From: Symbiodinium microadriaticum
Lineage: Eukaryota > Sar > Dinophyceae > Suessiales > Symbiodiniaceae
Length of the DNA stretch: 64,000 nt
Reading direction: 5' to 3'
NCBI GenBank assembly: GCA_001939145.1
Contig: LSRX01000338.1
Location: 555,649 to 619,648, forward strand
Position 1 is the stretch's first letter. The number at the start of each line of letters is the position of its first letter. A program made the position numbers and the translations under genes. Positions 11,660 through 19,119 of the stretch are shown here, in pieces. The notes under the pieces are model-generated. The model searched no databases and was not told the DNA's origin. It was given only the letters and a program-made list of their open reading frames with translations.

Positions 11660-12044
11660 CAGGAGCAGTGGCAGTGGCAGCAGTACATCTCCTTGACTTC
11701 GATCTGGTGCCCGAGCATGAACCGTCAACACAGAGATCGGAGGTCTAGAGTTTCGAGTTTAGGGCTTTGGGAATTGTGATGACCGTCCTTTTTGTCAGAG
11801 TTTAAGGTCATAAACTCAAAACCCTACCCTGCAACCAGGCATCTTGTTGAATTAACCCATAGAGGAGGGTTTGCAGATTTATTTTCCTACAGCTTATGTA
11901 GGCTAGGGACAACAATCTGTAAAGCTTGTGGAAGCTTCTGCATACTTTCCGGAGCTTATGTAGGTTATGACGCAGCCCATCTCCTCCCAAAACCCTCCTT
12001 GCCTGCCGGCCGCTCAAGAGCGACACCCCGATGCTCATCGACAT
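529..12044 (-). CDS. Ubiquitin-like plus RCC1/HERC-like repeat protein, multi-exon, 3' end off the window
   Basis: Gene assembled by hand from short exons on the minus strand: 12003-12044, 10975-11041, 9175-9236, 8532-8581, 7022-7098, 6777-6829, 6428-6493, 6177-6233, 5795-5831, 4789-4859, 4147-4203, (2875-2919, 2660-2707 tentative), 1828-1901, 885-959, 529-597. The first four and the start of the fifth give a ubiquitin-like N-terminus (MSMSIGVSLLSGRQ ... AILPVDPSATMQSLRHRAQ ... VGLKHGDVLTAAV). The rest give repeats built as AFAA.RADG..VTWG....GGDSS.VQ.QL..V.QIQA. Phases agree at every junction from 12044 to 4203 and again from 1901 to 529. The spacing from TWG to GGDSS is restored to the family length. 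All acceptors are AG|G; donors are GT, GC or one GA. One or two repeat exons between 4147 and 1901 are lost or unrecognised, near the CTCTCTCG array, so the gene may be broken there. RCC1-like repeats usually form beta-propellers that bind proteins; the cellular role here is unknown. No HECT ligase domain is visible. Confidence 0.85.
885..959 (-). CDS. RCC1-like repeat exon
   Basis: Encodes VSWGHPSCGGLAGEGLRMQL then REVQQ, 25 codons in phase 0. Acceptor TCTGAG|GTT, GC donor CAGCAG|GCCTGG. A telomere-like tract follows the acceptor side (from 970). Confidence 0.85.
1231..1275. repeat. (CA)n microsatellite
   Basis: An imperfect CA dinucleotide tract within an intron of the RCC1-like gene. Confidence 0.9.
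1828..1901 (-). CDS. RCC1-like repeat exon
   Basis: Encodes QLKNVRQIQSDRHAFAAVLE then GGDV. Acceptor TCCCAG|GC, donor GATGTC|GTGGCT. Joined to 885-959 it gives GGDVVSWGHPS, the expected DGSVVTWGDP pattern. Confidence 0.85.
2660..2707 (-). CDS. Tentative degenerate RCC1-like exon
   Basis: The minus strand reads LRIAAASEFTLAAQAR, resembling VRQIQASEFAFAALRAD. Key positions are altered and both splice sites are uncertain. Telomere-like repeats abut it on the left. Confidence 0.35.
   Translation of the reverse strand, partial: ELRLPLSLRSRPKLA
2875..2919 (-). CDS. Tentative exon, RCC1-like repeat
   Basis: Encodes DRDYGGDSRAVSSPL, matching the DPDYGGDSSAVQDQL part of the repeat. Acceptor CCCAAG|GAT, possible GC donor TTG|GCAGAG. 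The link to exon 11 would need a VVTW segment that is not seen; it may have been lost beside the array. Confidence 0.55.
3001..4111. repeat. (CTCTCTCG)n satellite array, about 1.1 kb
   Basis: From about 3110 to 4111 an 8-bp unit CTCTCTCG is repeated roughly 125 times almost without change, preceded by less regular CT-rich sequence. It ends at a single N (4112) followed by poly-A, so the array length and right junction are assembly-limited. The long serine/arginine/leucine-rich frames in it on both strands are by-products of the period. Confidence 0.95.
4147..4203 (-). CDS. Exon 11, RCC1-like repeat
   Basis: Encodes VREIQASRLAFAALREDGS. Acceptor TTTGAG|GTG. The 3' boundary (GGATCT|GCCCCT) is inferred. 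The frame hits a stop soon after, so splicing must occur near here. The next intron holds the CTCTCTCG array. Confidence 0.8.
4620..4672. repeat. (CTG)n-type trinucleotide tract
   Basis: CTG/CTA triplets in an intron of the RCC1-like gene. Confidence 0.85.
4789..4859 (-). CDS. Exon 10, RCC1-like repeat
   Basis: Encodes SVVTWGDKYAGGDSSAVGSE then LYQ. Here no intron separates TWG from GGDSS. Acceptor TCTGAG|GTTC, donor TACCAG|GCACCT. The (CTG)n tract at about 4620-4670 lies in the following intron. Confidence 0.87.
5795..5831 (-). CDS. Exon 9, 37-bp micro-exon
   Basis: Encodes AAERAFAARLAD plus one base of Gly. Acceptor CTTTAG|GCG, donor GACG|GTCTCT. It joins exon 8 (VEQIQ) to exon 10 (SVVTWGD) in phase, so it is supported by both neighbours although very short. 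Confidence 0.82.
6177..6233 (-). CDS. Exon 8, RCC1-like repeat
   Basis: Encodes DGGDSSDVQEHLVAVEQIQ (19 codons, phase 0 at both ends). Acceptor CAGCAG|GAC, donor ATTCAG|GCCAGG. Confidence 0.87.
6428..6493 (-). CDS. Exon 7, RCC1-like repeat
   Basis: Encodes AADYAFAARRADGRVVTWGD then SD. Acceptor ACGAG|GCT, donor GAT|GCGCGA. Joined to exon 8 it reads TWGDSDDGGDSS. Confidence 0.87.
6777..6829 (-). CDS. Exon 6, RCC1-like repeat
   Basis: Encodes GGDSSGVQDQLEAVLEIQ after completing the first Gly codon. Acceptor GTCAG|GTGGC, donor ATACAG|GCTGGC. The junction after IQ is used repeatedly in both repeat genes of the window. Confidence 0.85.
7022..7098 (-). CDS. Exon 5, first RCC1-like repeat
   Basis: Acceptor ACAAG|GATC, donor CAAG|GCCCAA (GC). 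Encodes IAATLSAFALLRADGTAVTW then GEMTQ. With exon 6 the linker reads TWGEMTQGGDSS, exactly the family spacing. Confidence 0.85.
8532..8581 (-). CDS. Exon 4, end of ubiquitin-like domain
   Basis: Encodes VGLKHGDVLTAAVRQP and two bases of Gln. The GD.LTA motif is the family's usual end of the ubiquitin-like domain (GDHLTA). The donor that keeps phase with the next exon is GA (CCTCA|GAGCCT), a donor class known in dinoflagellates. The intron just upstream carries a telomere-like insertion (8590-8654). Confidence 0.65.
9175..9236 (-). CDS. Exon 3, ubiquitin-like domain
   Basis: Starts GACGAG|GC and ends GGCGAG|GCGAAC (GC donor). Encodes LCQLVSSSGKILPELSTIGE after completing a Gly codon. It corresponds to the part of the ubiquitin-like fold that reads LxxLVxxxGxxL in this family. 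Confidence 0.7.
9271..9371. mobile_element. MITE-like palindromic element, family A
   Basis: About 101 bp with inverted ends: left GGGGTTTCCGAAAATTGGGG, right (reverse complement) GGGGCTTTCCGAAAGTTAGG. The middle carries CTTATTATAAGGACCCC. A second copy is at 19008-19112. There is no coding capacity. It lies in an intron of the RCC1-like gene. Confidence 0.75.
10293..10421. other. 64-bp duplication joined by a single N
   Basis: The 64 bases 10293-10356 are repeated exactly at 10358-10421 with one N (10357) between. This is typical of two contig ends that overlap but were not merged, so the duplication is probably an assembly artefact. Confidence 0.85.
10400..10520. mobile_element. MITE-like element, family B, interrupted by telomere repeats
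   Basis: Begins GGTTCATGATATAAATCCTG and shares AATCCTGCATT, ATAATTCCTATA and AGTTTAGGGTCCTTAA with the intact family B copy at 16310-16406 (reverse complement). Its middle is split by CCCTAAA repeats flanked by a 20-bp duplication (10446-10465 and 10486-10505). The right inverted repeat is missing or decayed. Confidence 0.65.
10975..11041 (-). CDS. Exon 2, ubiquitin-like domain
   Basis: Acceptor CCCGAG|GCC and donor CTCG|GTGTGG. Encodes AILPVDPSATMQSLRHRAQ followed by REL and one base of Gly. The helix-forming SLRHRAQREL matches the ubiquitin-like helix. It is flanked by CCCTAAA on the left and TTTAGGG on the right. Confidence 0.72.
11600..11665. repeat. (CAG)n microsatellite
   Basis: Trinucleotide CAG tract preceded by GTA/GTC-rich sequence. 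It gives poly-Ala and poly-Ser frames that I do not regard as coding. Confidence 0.9.
12003..12044 (-). CDS. Exon 1 of the ubiquitin-like/RCC1-like gene (start codon)
   Basis: Encodes MSMSIGVSLLSGRQ (14 codons) and ends CAG|GCAAGG, a GC donor. The next exon continues AILPVDPS, giving the first strand of a ubiquitin-like fold. A second Met is at codon 3. No clear promoter is seen upstream. Confidence 0.7.
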
Positions 12045-12359
12045 GGGCTCAAGGGCGTGAAACCGTGTGCCCTAAGCCGTTGGTGACCGGGAGGTGGGCC
12101 AGAAAAGTCTGGCAAGAACTATTTTCCCGTGCTTTTTCGATGCCTTTGTTCTACCATCGTAAAGTCCCTACAGTACGAACTTAAGCAAAGTAGCCAGACC
12201 CTGAAACGGACAAACCCCCAACCTTGCTTAGCGGCTTTTCTACCTTGAGTGTAAGTTCGCTGCAAGCCGTGCAGAGGGTCGGGCGGTACATGAACCGCAG
12301 AGTTAGACACGACACCAGACAAGGCAGAAAGGCCTAGCACAGTCGCAAGTCTTTAAGCG

Positions 12360-12545
12360 ACAGTTCTTGATGTACATGTGTGTGTGTGCGCGGGCGTATG
12401 TATGTATGCACGTGCGTACGCACGTTGGTGGGTATGCATGCATATGTGTGCATGCATATGTGTGCATGTATGTGTGCATGTATGTATGTATGTATGTATG
12501 GATGGATGGATGGATGGATGGATGGATGGATGGATGGATGGATGT
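12360..12545. repeat. GTAT/(GGAT)n tetranucleotide tract
   Basis: TATG and GGAT repeats (GGAT pure at about 12498-12543), upstream of the RCC1-like gene start. A similar tract is at 50400-50530. Confidence 0.9.
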
Positions 12546-12833
12546 ACATATACAAGTCTACATACAGAAATGCACGCATGCGACACAGATGTATGTGCAC
12601 ATGGGTACGAGTAGGTAAGTCGGCAGATCCGTCGGTCGGTCTGTCCGCGGGTCCGTCGGTCGGTCGGTAGGCAGGGAACTAAGGTGTATGCAGGTATGTA
12701 TGGTCCATCTTTACACAACTCATACCGTAATTCACGATGATTCGGTGTAGGCTTCAGGACTTGAGAGTGGCGGCAGCTGAGCTGCAAGTATGCGTGAACG
12801 AGAGAGCGCTACATGGTGCAGTACAGCACAAAT

Positions 12834-12885
12834 GCGGCCCTTAGATAGTAGGATCCATAGCGGCCCTTAGATAGTAGGATCCATA
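12834..12885. repeat. 26-bp tandem duplication
   Basis: GCGGCCCTTAGATAGTAGGA plus TCCATA occurs twice in direct succession. Confidence 0.85.
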
Positions 12886-12899
12886 ATCTGAGGGATGCC

Positions 12900-14330
12900 C
12901 GAAAACCCAAACCCTAAAAGCCTCCACATGAAAAAGCAGAGCATGGCACATCACGGCGGACAGCCCGATACAAAAATTGCAGGATGGTTGTAGAGGTTCG
13001 GGTCGAGGGCTTGGGGCCCTCTTGCAGAACTTGGACTCTACATCTTCGCGTAGCCTTTCGAGGTTGCAAGCAGGCATCGACAGGACACAGAACGGCAAGA
13101 TCACGAAGTGCGAACCATGCCGTGACCAGCTTATCAGGCAGACAAATGCAAGCCCTAAATCCAAAACTACCACAAAATCTGCTTACCCACAAGCCCGCAG
13201 CACTAAGCTCTGACTAGATCACTCGGTGGCCGACAGAGAGCGATGTCCTGACTCAGGGACGCTGCTATGCTATCTCGCGGACCAGGTCCTCGTAGAATGC
13301 GCACGCAAGCCCTTAGATACTTGAGGAACCAGGAAGCCAAGTAAACGCGCCTACCAGGAGGGTTACGATGTGGGTAGCCATTGAAACGGATCACGCAGAA
13401 CCACACCTACTGTGTCCCGGGTCCTTGAAGCGGAAAGCCGTTCTTTGAACCATTGAAGGATGAGCATACAGGGCCGAGCCACGAGCCGTTTTATGGCTTC
13501 GAGCCCAACCAACTGGGATTCTAGAACCCACATGCAGCAGCTGTACTCAATACGTGAAACAATATCATGACGACACAAAGCCAGAAATCACCCCCAAAAC
13601 CCACAGCAGGCATTCCTCGGAATCGTGGTCTCTTTAAAAGCCAATCTCATGCAAAAACGACATCCCTCGAACAACAAGAGTTACCTTCGCGTTCGAGCCG
13701 TAGCAACTTAACTCTAAAACTCTAAGTTAGAAAGCTTCAGGTGCCTACAAGGGACTTTAAGACTTGACGAAGATTCCTCTGCCTATCTTCCCTGCATATT
13801 CCATGCCGGCACCTTCCGAAACCCTAAACCCTAAATCCCAGATCAAACCCCAAAACCCTGAACCCCACACCCAAACACCCTGAGCACTAAGCCCCACCAT
13901 CCAACCCAACCTTCCTCAGGCCTCCCCTTCTTGAAGAGGACGCCCAGGGCCAAGAAGTGGCGCAAATCCTCGGTTTGGAGATCCGGGGCCTGAGGGCCTT
14001 GAGCTTTAGCAAAAACCTCCGATTTGCGGGTGTGTATACTTCGGGAGTTCTTAAGGTTCAGGGCTGTAGTGTTGTAGGGTTTCAGGGTTTTGACACAGTG
14101 TTTCCGTTTTCCGGGTGCAGTAGTCCCACTTTGGGGTTTTAAGGCTTTAGGATTGTAGGGTTTTGGTGCTGGAAGGCTTCAGACTTGGGGTTTACAGCAG
14201 GCTCGCGCTTAGGGCTAGAGACAAGGACCTATATAGGACAGTGCGTATGTGTGTATATATATATACACATGCATGCAGAATGTGTAATCTAACCTTAAAT
14301 AATATAGCAGACATAGCATAATGAAATATA
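12900..14330. other. Intergenic/intronic, no gene recognised
   Basis: Mixed sequence with short telomere-like islands (13800-13850) and one TATATA tract (about 14250-14270). An exon-like frame EEDAQGQEVAQILGLEIRG (plus strand, about 13935-13995) is too short to call. Confidence 0.4.
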
Positions 14331-14358
14331 ATGTAATATGATTAGCCAACAAGGGTTC

Positions 14359-14790
14359 TCAAGGCCATGGTCGCCACAGTGGCGGCATCGCCTTGGTCGC
14401 TGTCACCATCGACCATCCCACAGAAAAGAGCCAGGAACCATCTACGACACCAAGGAGGGCTAAGGCACCTGTAGAATCCGTGATGATCAAGTTTTTGTCG
14501 CTGGAGCTCCGAAAAATAAGGTCTCCAAGTAGTTGCAAGGTCATCATCTTGAACGGCTGTGCAAACTTGCATCGCTCGAGGTCAGGCTTTGCAGTCCGTG
14601 ACTCTGCCATGGCCATCCTTCTCATTTCGCAGAAAGCTTCCCTTTAAAGGCTGATGTTCCACGAAGCTCTACCACCACCGAAGGACAATTGCTCCTGACA
14701 GAGCTCCGTGACGAGTGTCTTCGTACAGCCACTCCTCCACCTTGAGAATGCCACTGCTAGGGCAACCATGTTCACAACCTGAAACGTGAG
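14359..14790 (-). pseudogene. Unidentified coding region with one in-frame stop
   Basis: Downstream of a good acceptor (CGTTTCAG|GTTGTGAAC) the minus strand reads MVALAVAFSRWRSGCTKT ... TELCQEQLSFGGGRASWNIS, one stop codon, then REAFCEMRRMAMAESRTAKP ... DLERCKFAQPFKMMTLQLLG ... SSSDKNLIITDSTGALALLG. Composition is protein-like over about 140 codons. The stop may be a real lesion, a short intron or a base error. I do not recognise the family. Confidence 0.45.
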
Positions 14791-14879
14791 CACTACATCC
14801 AAGCCTCAAAACCCTAAACTCCAAAACCTTCAACCCGAAAAACAACTATAGAACCCTTAAAGCCTTGCAGGACCCTTTT

Positions 14880-14978
14880 TAGAACCCTCTCAGAATCCTC
14901 TTGACCCCAGAAAAGCTGCCGCCTCATCGTCCGCCAGCTCGGCCAGCAGCACGTGGCGCTTCGAGCCCTGTGGGTCTC
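14880..14978 (-). CDS. Isolated exon, unknown protein
   Basis: Reads DPQGSKRHVLLAELADDEAA then AFLG. Acceptor in AATAGAAG|AGACCC. CCCTAAA-type repeats are on the left (14811) and TTTAGGG on the right (14990-15060), the usual exon surround in this window. Confidence 0.5.
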
Positions 14979-15099
14979 TTCTATTATTAGGGCTTAGGGC
15001 TTAGGGTTTAGGGTTTAGGGTTTAGCGGTTTAGGGGTTTAGGGGTTTAGGGTTTAGGGTTTGAGAAACCTGAAACCCTAAACCCTAAACTCTGAACCCT

Positions 15100-16300
15100 A
15101 AACTCCTAACCCCTGTACGTACAGGGTACCGTCTCTCAACAAAAAGCGGTCTAGGGAACAGAAGACCTGGGGGGTTGCTAAGCTAGAAAGGATACTACAA
15201 GTGATTCAATAAGGGTTGCAAGAAGCCTGTTTCACGGGGACCTACGGAGGTTCAAGACGGGTGATACAACTGGGGTTTAAGATATAGGTTCTGGGGTTTT
15301 AGGGTTTAGGGCTTGAGGGTTGAGGGTTTAGGGTTTAGGGTTTTAGGGTTGAGGGTTTAGGGTTTGAGGTTCTGGAGTTTTAAGCCTTTGGAGTTGGGGC
15401 TTTGGGTTGAGTGCCGCTCTCAAGAGTTAGGTTTACGGGATGGTGTGGGGACAGGTCTGCGAGTGTAAGTAGTCCCCAATCAGGCTGCGCCGTGGCTGCA
15501 CTGTTTATGGATCCAGGCATTCGACAACCATACTGCTGCAGCGCAGCATCACGGCAAAGCTTCATACTCAACCCGACATCCTAACCCCAGGCCCTGACTG
15601 TCCCTTGAGACTCCCAAACCGCCCAAACCCCTAACTTTCAATGTTATATAGCCAAATAGAAAACTCGCATGGGCAAGCCTGCGGAACGGTCCCCACGGCC
15701 ACGGCGTGCCGTGGCTCCTTGGTGGAGGACTTCTAGGGCCTGAAGGTGCAAGGCTCCAAGGTGTTCGAGCTTCCACTGCAGATCCGGGCCTTTTTTTGGG
15801 TTTGCCAGCTTAGGGTTTAGCGGCTATCGGGTGTATGGCTTAGGGGTTCAGGGTTGCTTTGGGTGCCTGAGCTTGGCCTTCCTGGAGTTTCTGGTCTTGG
15901 GGGGGGCATACAAAAAAGATTATGGTCTCGGCTGTTCTGCCTGGGGGTCTTATCCAGACTTACAAACTTTGGGATTTGACGATCATGCTCTGGGGGTGTC
16001 CGGGCTTGGTGACTCGCCGCTAGATCTTCGAAGCATATGTTGAGGAGTTGTGTTGGGATCTGGAGTTTCTGAAACTACACCAGGTGCCACCCACTCCAAG
16101 TTTTCAGAGTGCTATTGAAGATTCCTACAAATAGCATGGAATCTCCTCCTTGTGCGGTACGGAAGGGCCAAACAGCTCAACAAAGGAAAAACAAGAAAAT
16201 TGAAGAAGTTGGCGACGGCAGGTGTCCACAGAAACGTACCATCATAAATCTTGCCGAGAGGCCATGTGACGATCCACAAATGGCCTGTCTGAGGATGGAG
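15100..16300. other. No confident gene
   Basis: Telomere-like tracts (15290-15370) and unique sequence. A plus-strand frame from about 16109 (KGQTAQQRKNKKIEEVGD ... ERPCDDPQMACLRMEG) runs into the MITE at 16310; it could be a decayed exon but has no splice support. Confidence 0.35.
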
Positions 16301-16309
16301 GGTGCTACT

Positions 16310-16406
16310 GTTGATGATATACATCCTGCATTACATTAAGGACCCTAAACTATGGGAATCATGCTATATTCCTTATTATGGGTAATGCAGGATTAACATC
16401 ATCAAC
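16310..16406. mobile_element. MITE-like palindromic element, family B
   Basis: About 97 bp. Ends are GTTGATGATATACATCCTGC-ATTAC and the inverse of GTTGATGATGTTAATCCTGC-ATTAC; the inner 12 bp (ATCCTGCATTAC) match exactly. The core contains AAGGACCCTAAACTATGG. No open frame. A damaged relative is at 10400-10520. Confidence 0.75.
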
Positions 16407-16419
16407 CGTAGTGACTACT

Positions 16420-17700
16420 GCGGCCTCGGGCGACGAAGGCTTAGTTGTATTCGTAGATGTATTCAGCACGTCTGTAGGTTTGTGTCTGCGCCTGACCACT
16501 GATTGCAAGCGGGATCTGGTATACTGTGAAACAGTTTCGTTGAGCTTGGAAATAGCTTCATTCGGGTTTGGAACTCAAGATCTTATGGGTCCTGCGCATA
16601 CAAGAATGTAGGCGCCTCAATGATTGGAAAGCTCTTGGGGACATGTCCCTATGCTGTAGATTCATAAACGGACCCTCAGCCGACAATAAGGTCTAGTCTC
16701 GAAAATACGTTGGAACGCGAGCGGAATAGCGGTTCCAGACGAGGCTCGATCCCCCCAGCCCTGTAAATCCTAAAAACCCCACTCACTGATGTTTGTGCTG
16801 GTTTGCTGCTGCTACAACCACCGCAGCTGCAGTTGCGGAAAACCTTCCCCAACCTCGGAGACAGCACTGGTGTTGTTGGCGTGTTGGGTGTATTAAAGAG
16901 GCTAGAGACTTAGAATGAGACTTGGCAGTAGACTATGCCAAAAACCATTGCGAATTACTCAGACCTTTATACCAGCCGTATCTTCAGAATGTAGGAGTTC
17001 GGGGCCAAGGGCTTGTGGCTTAGGGCCATGGCTTATGACCTGTAATTAACGGTTTATTGTCGAGGGCTTCTGGCTTTAGCACTTAAGCTTGCGGAGTGCC
17101 TGATCGGATCATCTTCCGAATCCGGTAAGGGCTCCACAGTGAAGAGGCCCTTCGCACTTGCTGCAGAACTCGCCAACCGACGTGCTTTTGGATTTGGGGC
17201 TTCGGCCTTCGGTGACTTCGGGGAAACCCAGCCCCATATCTGCAATCATGACGGGCTGTTTGCACAGCATGCACAGTGTTCCCATGGATGCGAACAGCTT
17301 GGGGTGATTTGGAGCAGTCGGCTAACCTACGCAAGCGCAAACTGGAAACAGCAATGCTCAACATCACAGGGAGGCACCCTAAACCTCAACACCTAAACCC
17401 TGAACCCCAAAACCCTTACACAATGCCTAAGCTTAAGCGTAGAGGCTTGGCCTCGGATCTGAATTGCCGTGTTCGGGGAGGATCTGGAATCTTGCAGTTC
17501 CGGATCCCCGAGCCCGAGCTGTTTAGGGTTTAGGGGTTTAGGGGTTCAGGGGTTTAGGGGTTTAGGGGTTTAGGGTTTAGGGGTTTAGGGTTTAGGAGTT
17601 TAGGGGTTCAGGGGTTTAGGGGTTTAGGGGTTTAGGGTTTAGGGGTTTAGGGGTTTAGGGGTTTACGGGTTTAGGGGTTTAGGGTTTAGGATTTAGGGCC
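16420..17700. other. No confident gene; telomere-like tract 17520-17695
   Basis: Short frames on both strands overlap each other without splice support. The right end is a 175-bp TTTAGGGG-type tract. Confidence 0.4.
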
Positions 17701-17714
17701 TTGAGAATTCTAAC

Positions 17715-17808
17715 CCTCCCAGGTCCAGTCCCCAGTGGCCTTCGGAAAGTCCCCCACTTCGGCGGAAAAGCCCGCAGCTGCGGCAGCAGCAAGGAGCAGG
17801 GTGCGCAT
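17715..17808 (-). CDS. First exon with a signal peptide, unknown secreted or membrane protein
   Basis: ATG at 17808 reads MRTLLLAAAAAAGFSAEVGD then FPKATGDWTWE. A basic start, a Leu/Ala hydrophobic core and a G-F-S-A end form a classical signal peptide with likely cleavage after SA. The exon ends GAGG|GTTAGA. The upstream region carries a telomere-like insertion (17835-17883). The mature protein is not identified. Confidence 0.55.
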
Positions 17809-18432
17809 GGCGCACAGCGATACTTTGGACAGGAGTCTAGAAACTTTTAGTGTTTAGGGTTTAGGGTTTAGGGGTCTAGAAACAGTAAGCTTAATTTGGT
17901 GAGGAACGCATGGGCTGTCTCGATAAGTGACACAGAGGTGGCAGACAAATGCCTTCCTGTTGGTAGCCTGTCTCGCAGCTCATGGGAGGCCGAAGTAGCC
18001 GATACTTACGCATTTGGCGGCATGGTCCTTGCAGCTTTGGATTCTACACAGGGTTCAGGATTGAAAGTGTGGTTGAGGAGCTTAGATCGTCAGGGTTGAT
18101 CGCTCGGGAACCCATCTCTCCTTCCCATTCCCTAAAACCAACCTAGAAGCAGCTTAACCACCGACAGATTAGGCCTTGGAGAGGGGAACTATGACTATGA
18201 TGACACCGAAAGTTCAGAGAAAACCAAACCCTGATTCTGAGGACTCTGCCTGAGCTCTGAAGATCCACCATTGTCAATGCGTCCCAGGACCCTACAAGCT
18301 ACAACCCTAAACGTTACCCTCTGTTCTGAAGCCCATTGCCGGGGAGGCTGAAGCAAGACAAAAACCTTCTAAAAAGCTCCATTGTGCTTCAGCTTGGGCC
18401 TTTTTCCGGGGAGGCCCCAAAGCCATGTACCA

Positions 18433-18685
18433 AGTAGAGGATCCTCGGAGCCTAAACCCTGAACCCTAAAACCCTCAATTCCCTAAACCCTAAAATCCTT
18501 AATTCCCTAAACCCTAAAATCCTTAATTCCCTAAACCCTAAAATCCTCAATTCCCTAAGCCCTAATGATCCTCGGAGCCCAGAAGCCAAGGCCCCGGAGT
18601 TCAGACTCGACGCCCTCCCCATGACTCAGAGCCACTCGCCTCTGGGTCCGAGGATGCTTGACGTTCCCAGTGACAGAGCATGTCG
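18433..18685 (-). CDS. Unidentified exon split by a telomere-like insertion
   Basis: The minus strand reads HPRTQRRVALSHGEGVESEL then RGLGFWAPRI up to 18567. After the insertion (18453-18566) it continues ILYL, then a GTACAT donor candidate. The 13 bp GATCCTCGGAGCC are present on both sides (18440-18452 and 18567-18579). Splicing AG|GATC to AG|GATC removes exactly the duplication plus insert and restores APRILYLVHG. The donor would be of the GA class. Confidence 0.5.
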
Positions 18686-18755
18686 ATTTAGGGGTGTAGG
18701 GGTTTAGGGGTTTAGGGGTGTAGGGGTTTAGGGTTTAGGGGTTTAGGGGTTTAGG
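18685..18755. repeat. TTTAGGGG-type telomere-like tract
   Basis: About ten units of TTTAGGGG and GTAGGGG between two exon-like segments. Confidence 0.9.
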
Positions 18756-18767
18756 GACATTGCTGGC

Positions 18768-18882
18768 ATCCGTTCTTTTCTGGAAGCTGCCTGCGCACCC
18801 CTCTGAAGCAGCCGATCGCACGCCGAAACTCCCGCTTCAGTGTGTCCTGTCCCAAAAACCCATACGATGTTTGAGTATACTC
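18768..18882 (-). CDS. Unidentified exon, basic protein segment
   Basis: The minus strand reads EYTQTSYGFLGQDTLKREFR then RAIGCFRGVRRQLPEKNGCQ. The first nine residues are encoded twice, on both sides of a 26-bp telomere-like insert (18883-18908). On the plus strand the frame DIAGIRSFLEAACAPL is also open, so strand is not certain. Confidence 0.45.
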
Positions 18883-19007
18883 TATACCCTAAACCCTAAA
18901 CCCGTATTCCAAAAACCATAAGATGTTTGAGTATACTCGCGATGACGACATGGCTGCCTCTAGGTTCGAATGTGAAAACCGAGAGCTACAGGTTATCAGA
19001 CATACTC

Positions 19008-19112
19008 GGGGGTTTCCGAAAATAGGGGACCCTAAGATAGTACCCTAAATAGTAGGCTCCTTATTATAAGGACCCCAAAATAAGGTACCCTAGTTTTCTG
19101 AAGGAAACCACC
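19008..19112. mobile_element. MITE-like palindromic element, family A, second copy
   Basis: Shares with 9271-9371 the ends GGGGTTTCCGAAAAT and the core CTTATTATAAGGACCCC, TAAGGTACCCTA. The right end has diverged (TTTTCTGAAGGAAACCACC). Confidence 0.72.
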
Positions 19113-19119
19113 TGCTAGT

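Noticed and set aside
12334-12787. Frames rich in His-Pro-Ser-Ile or Met-Asp-Gly-Trp, also at 50199-50759
   Set aside because: By-products of the GGAT tetranucleotide tracts; all frames and both strands are affected.
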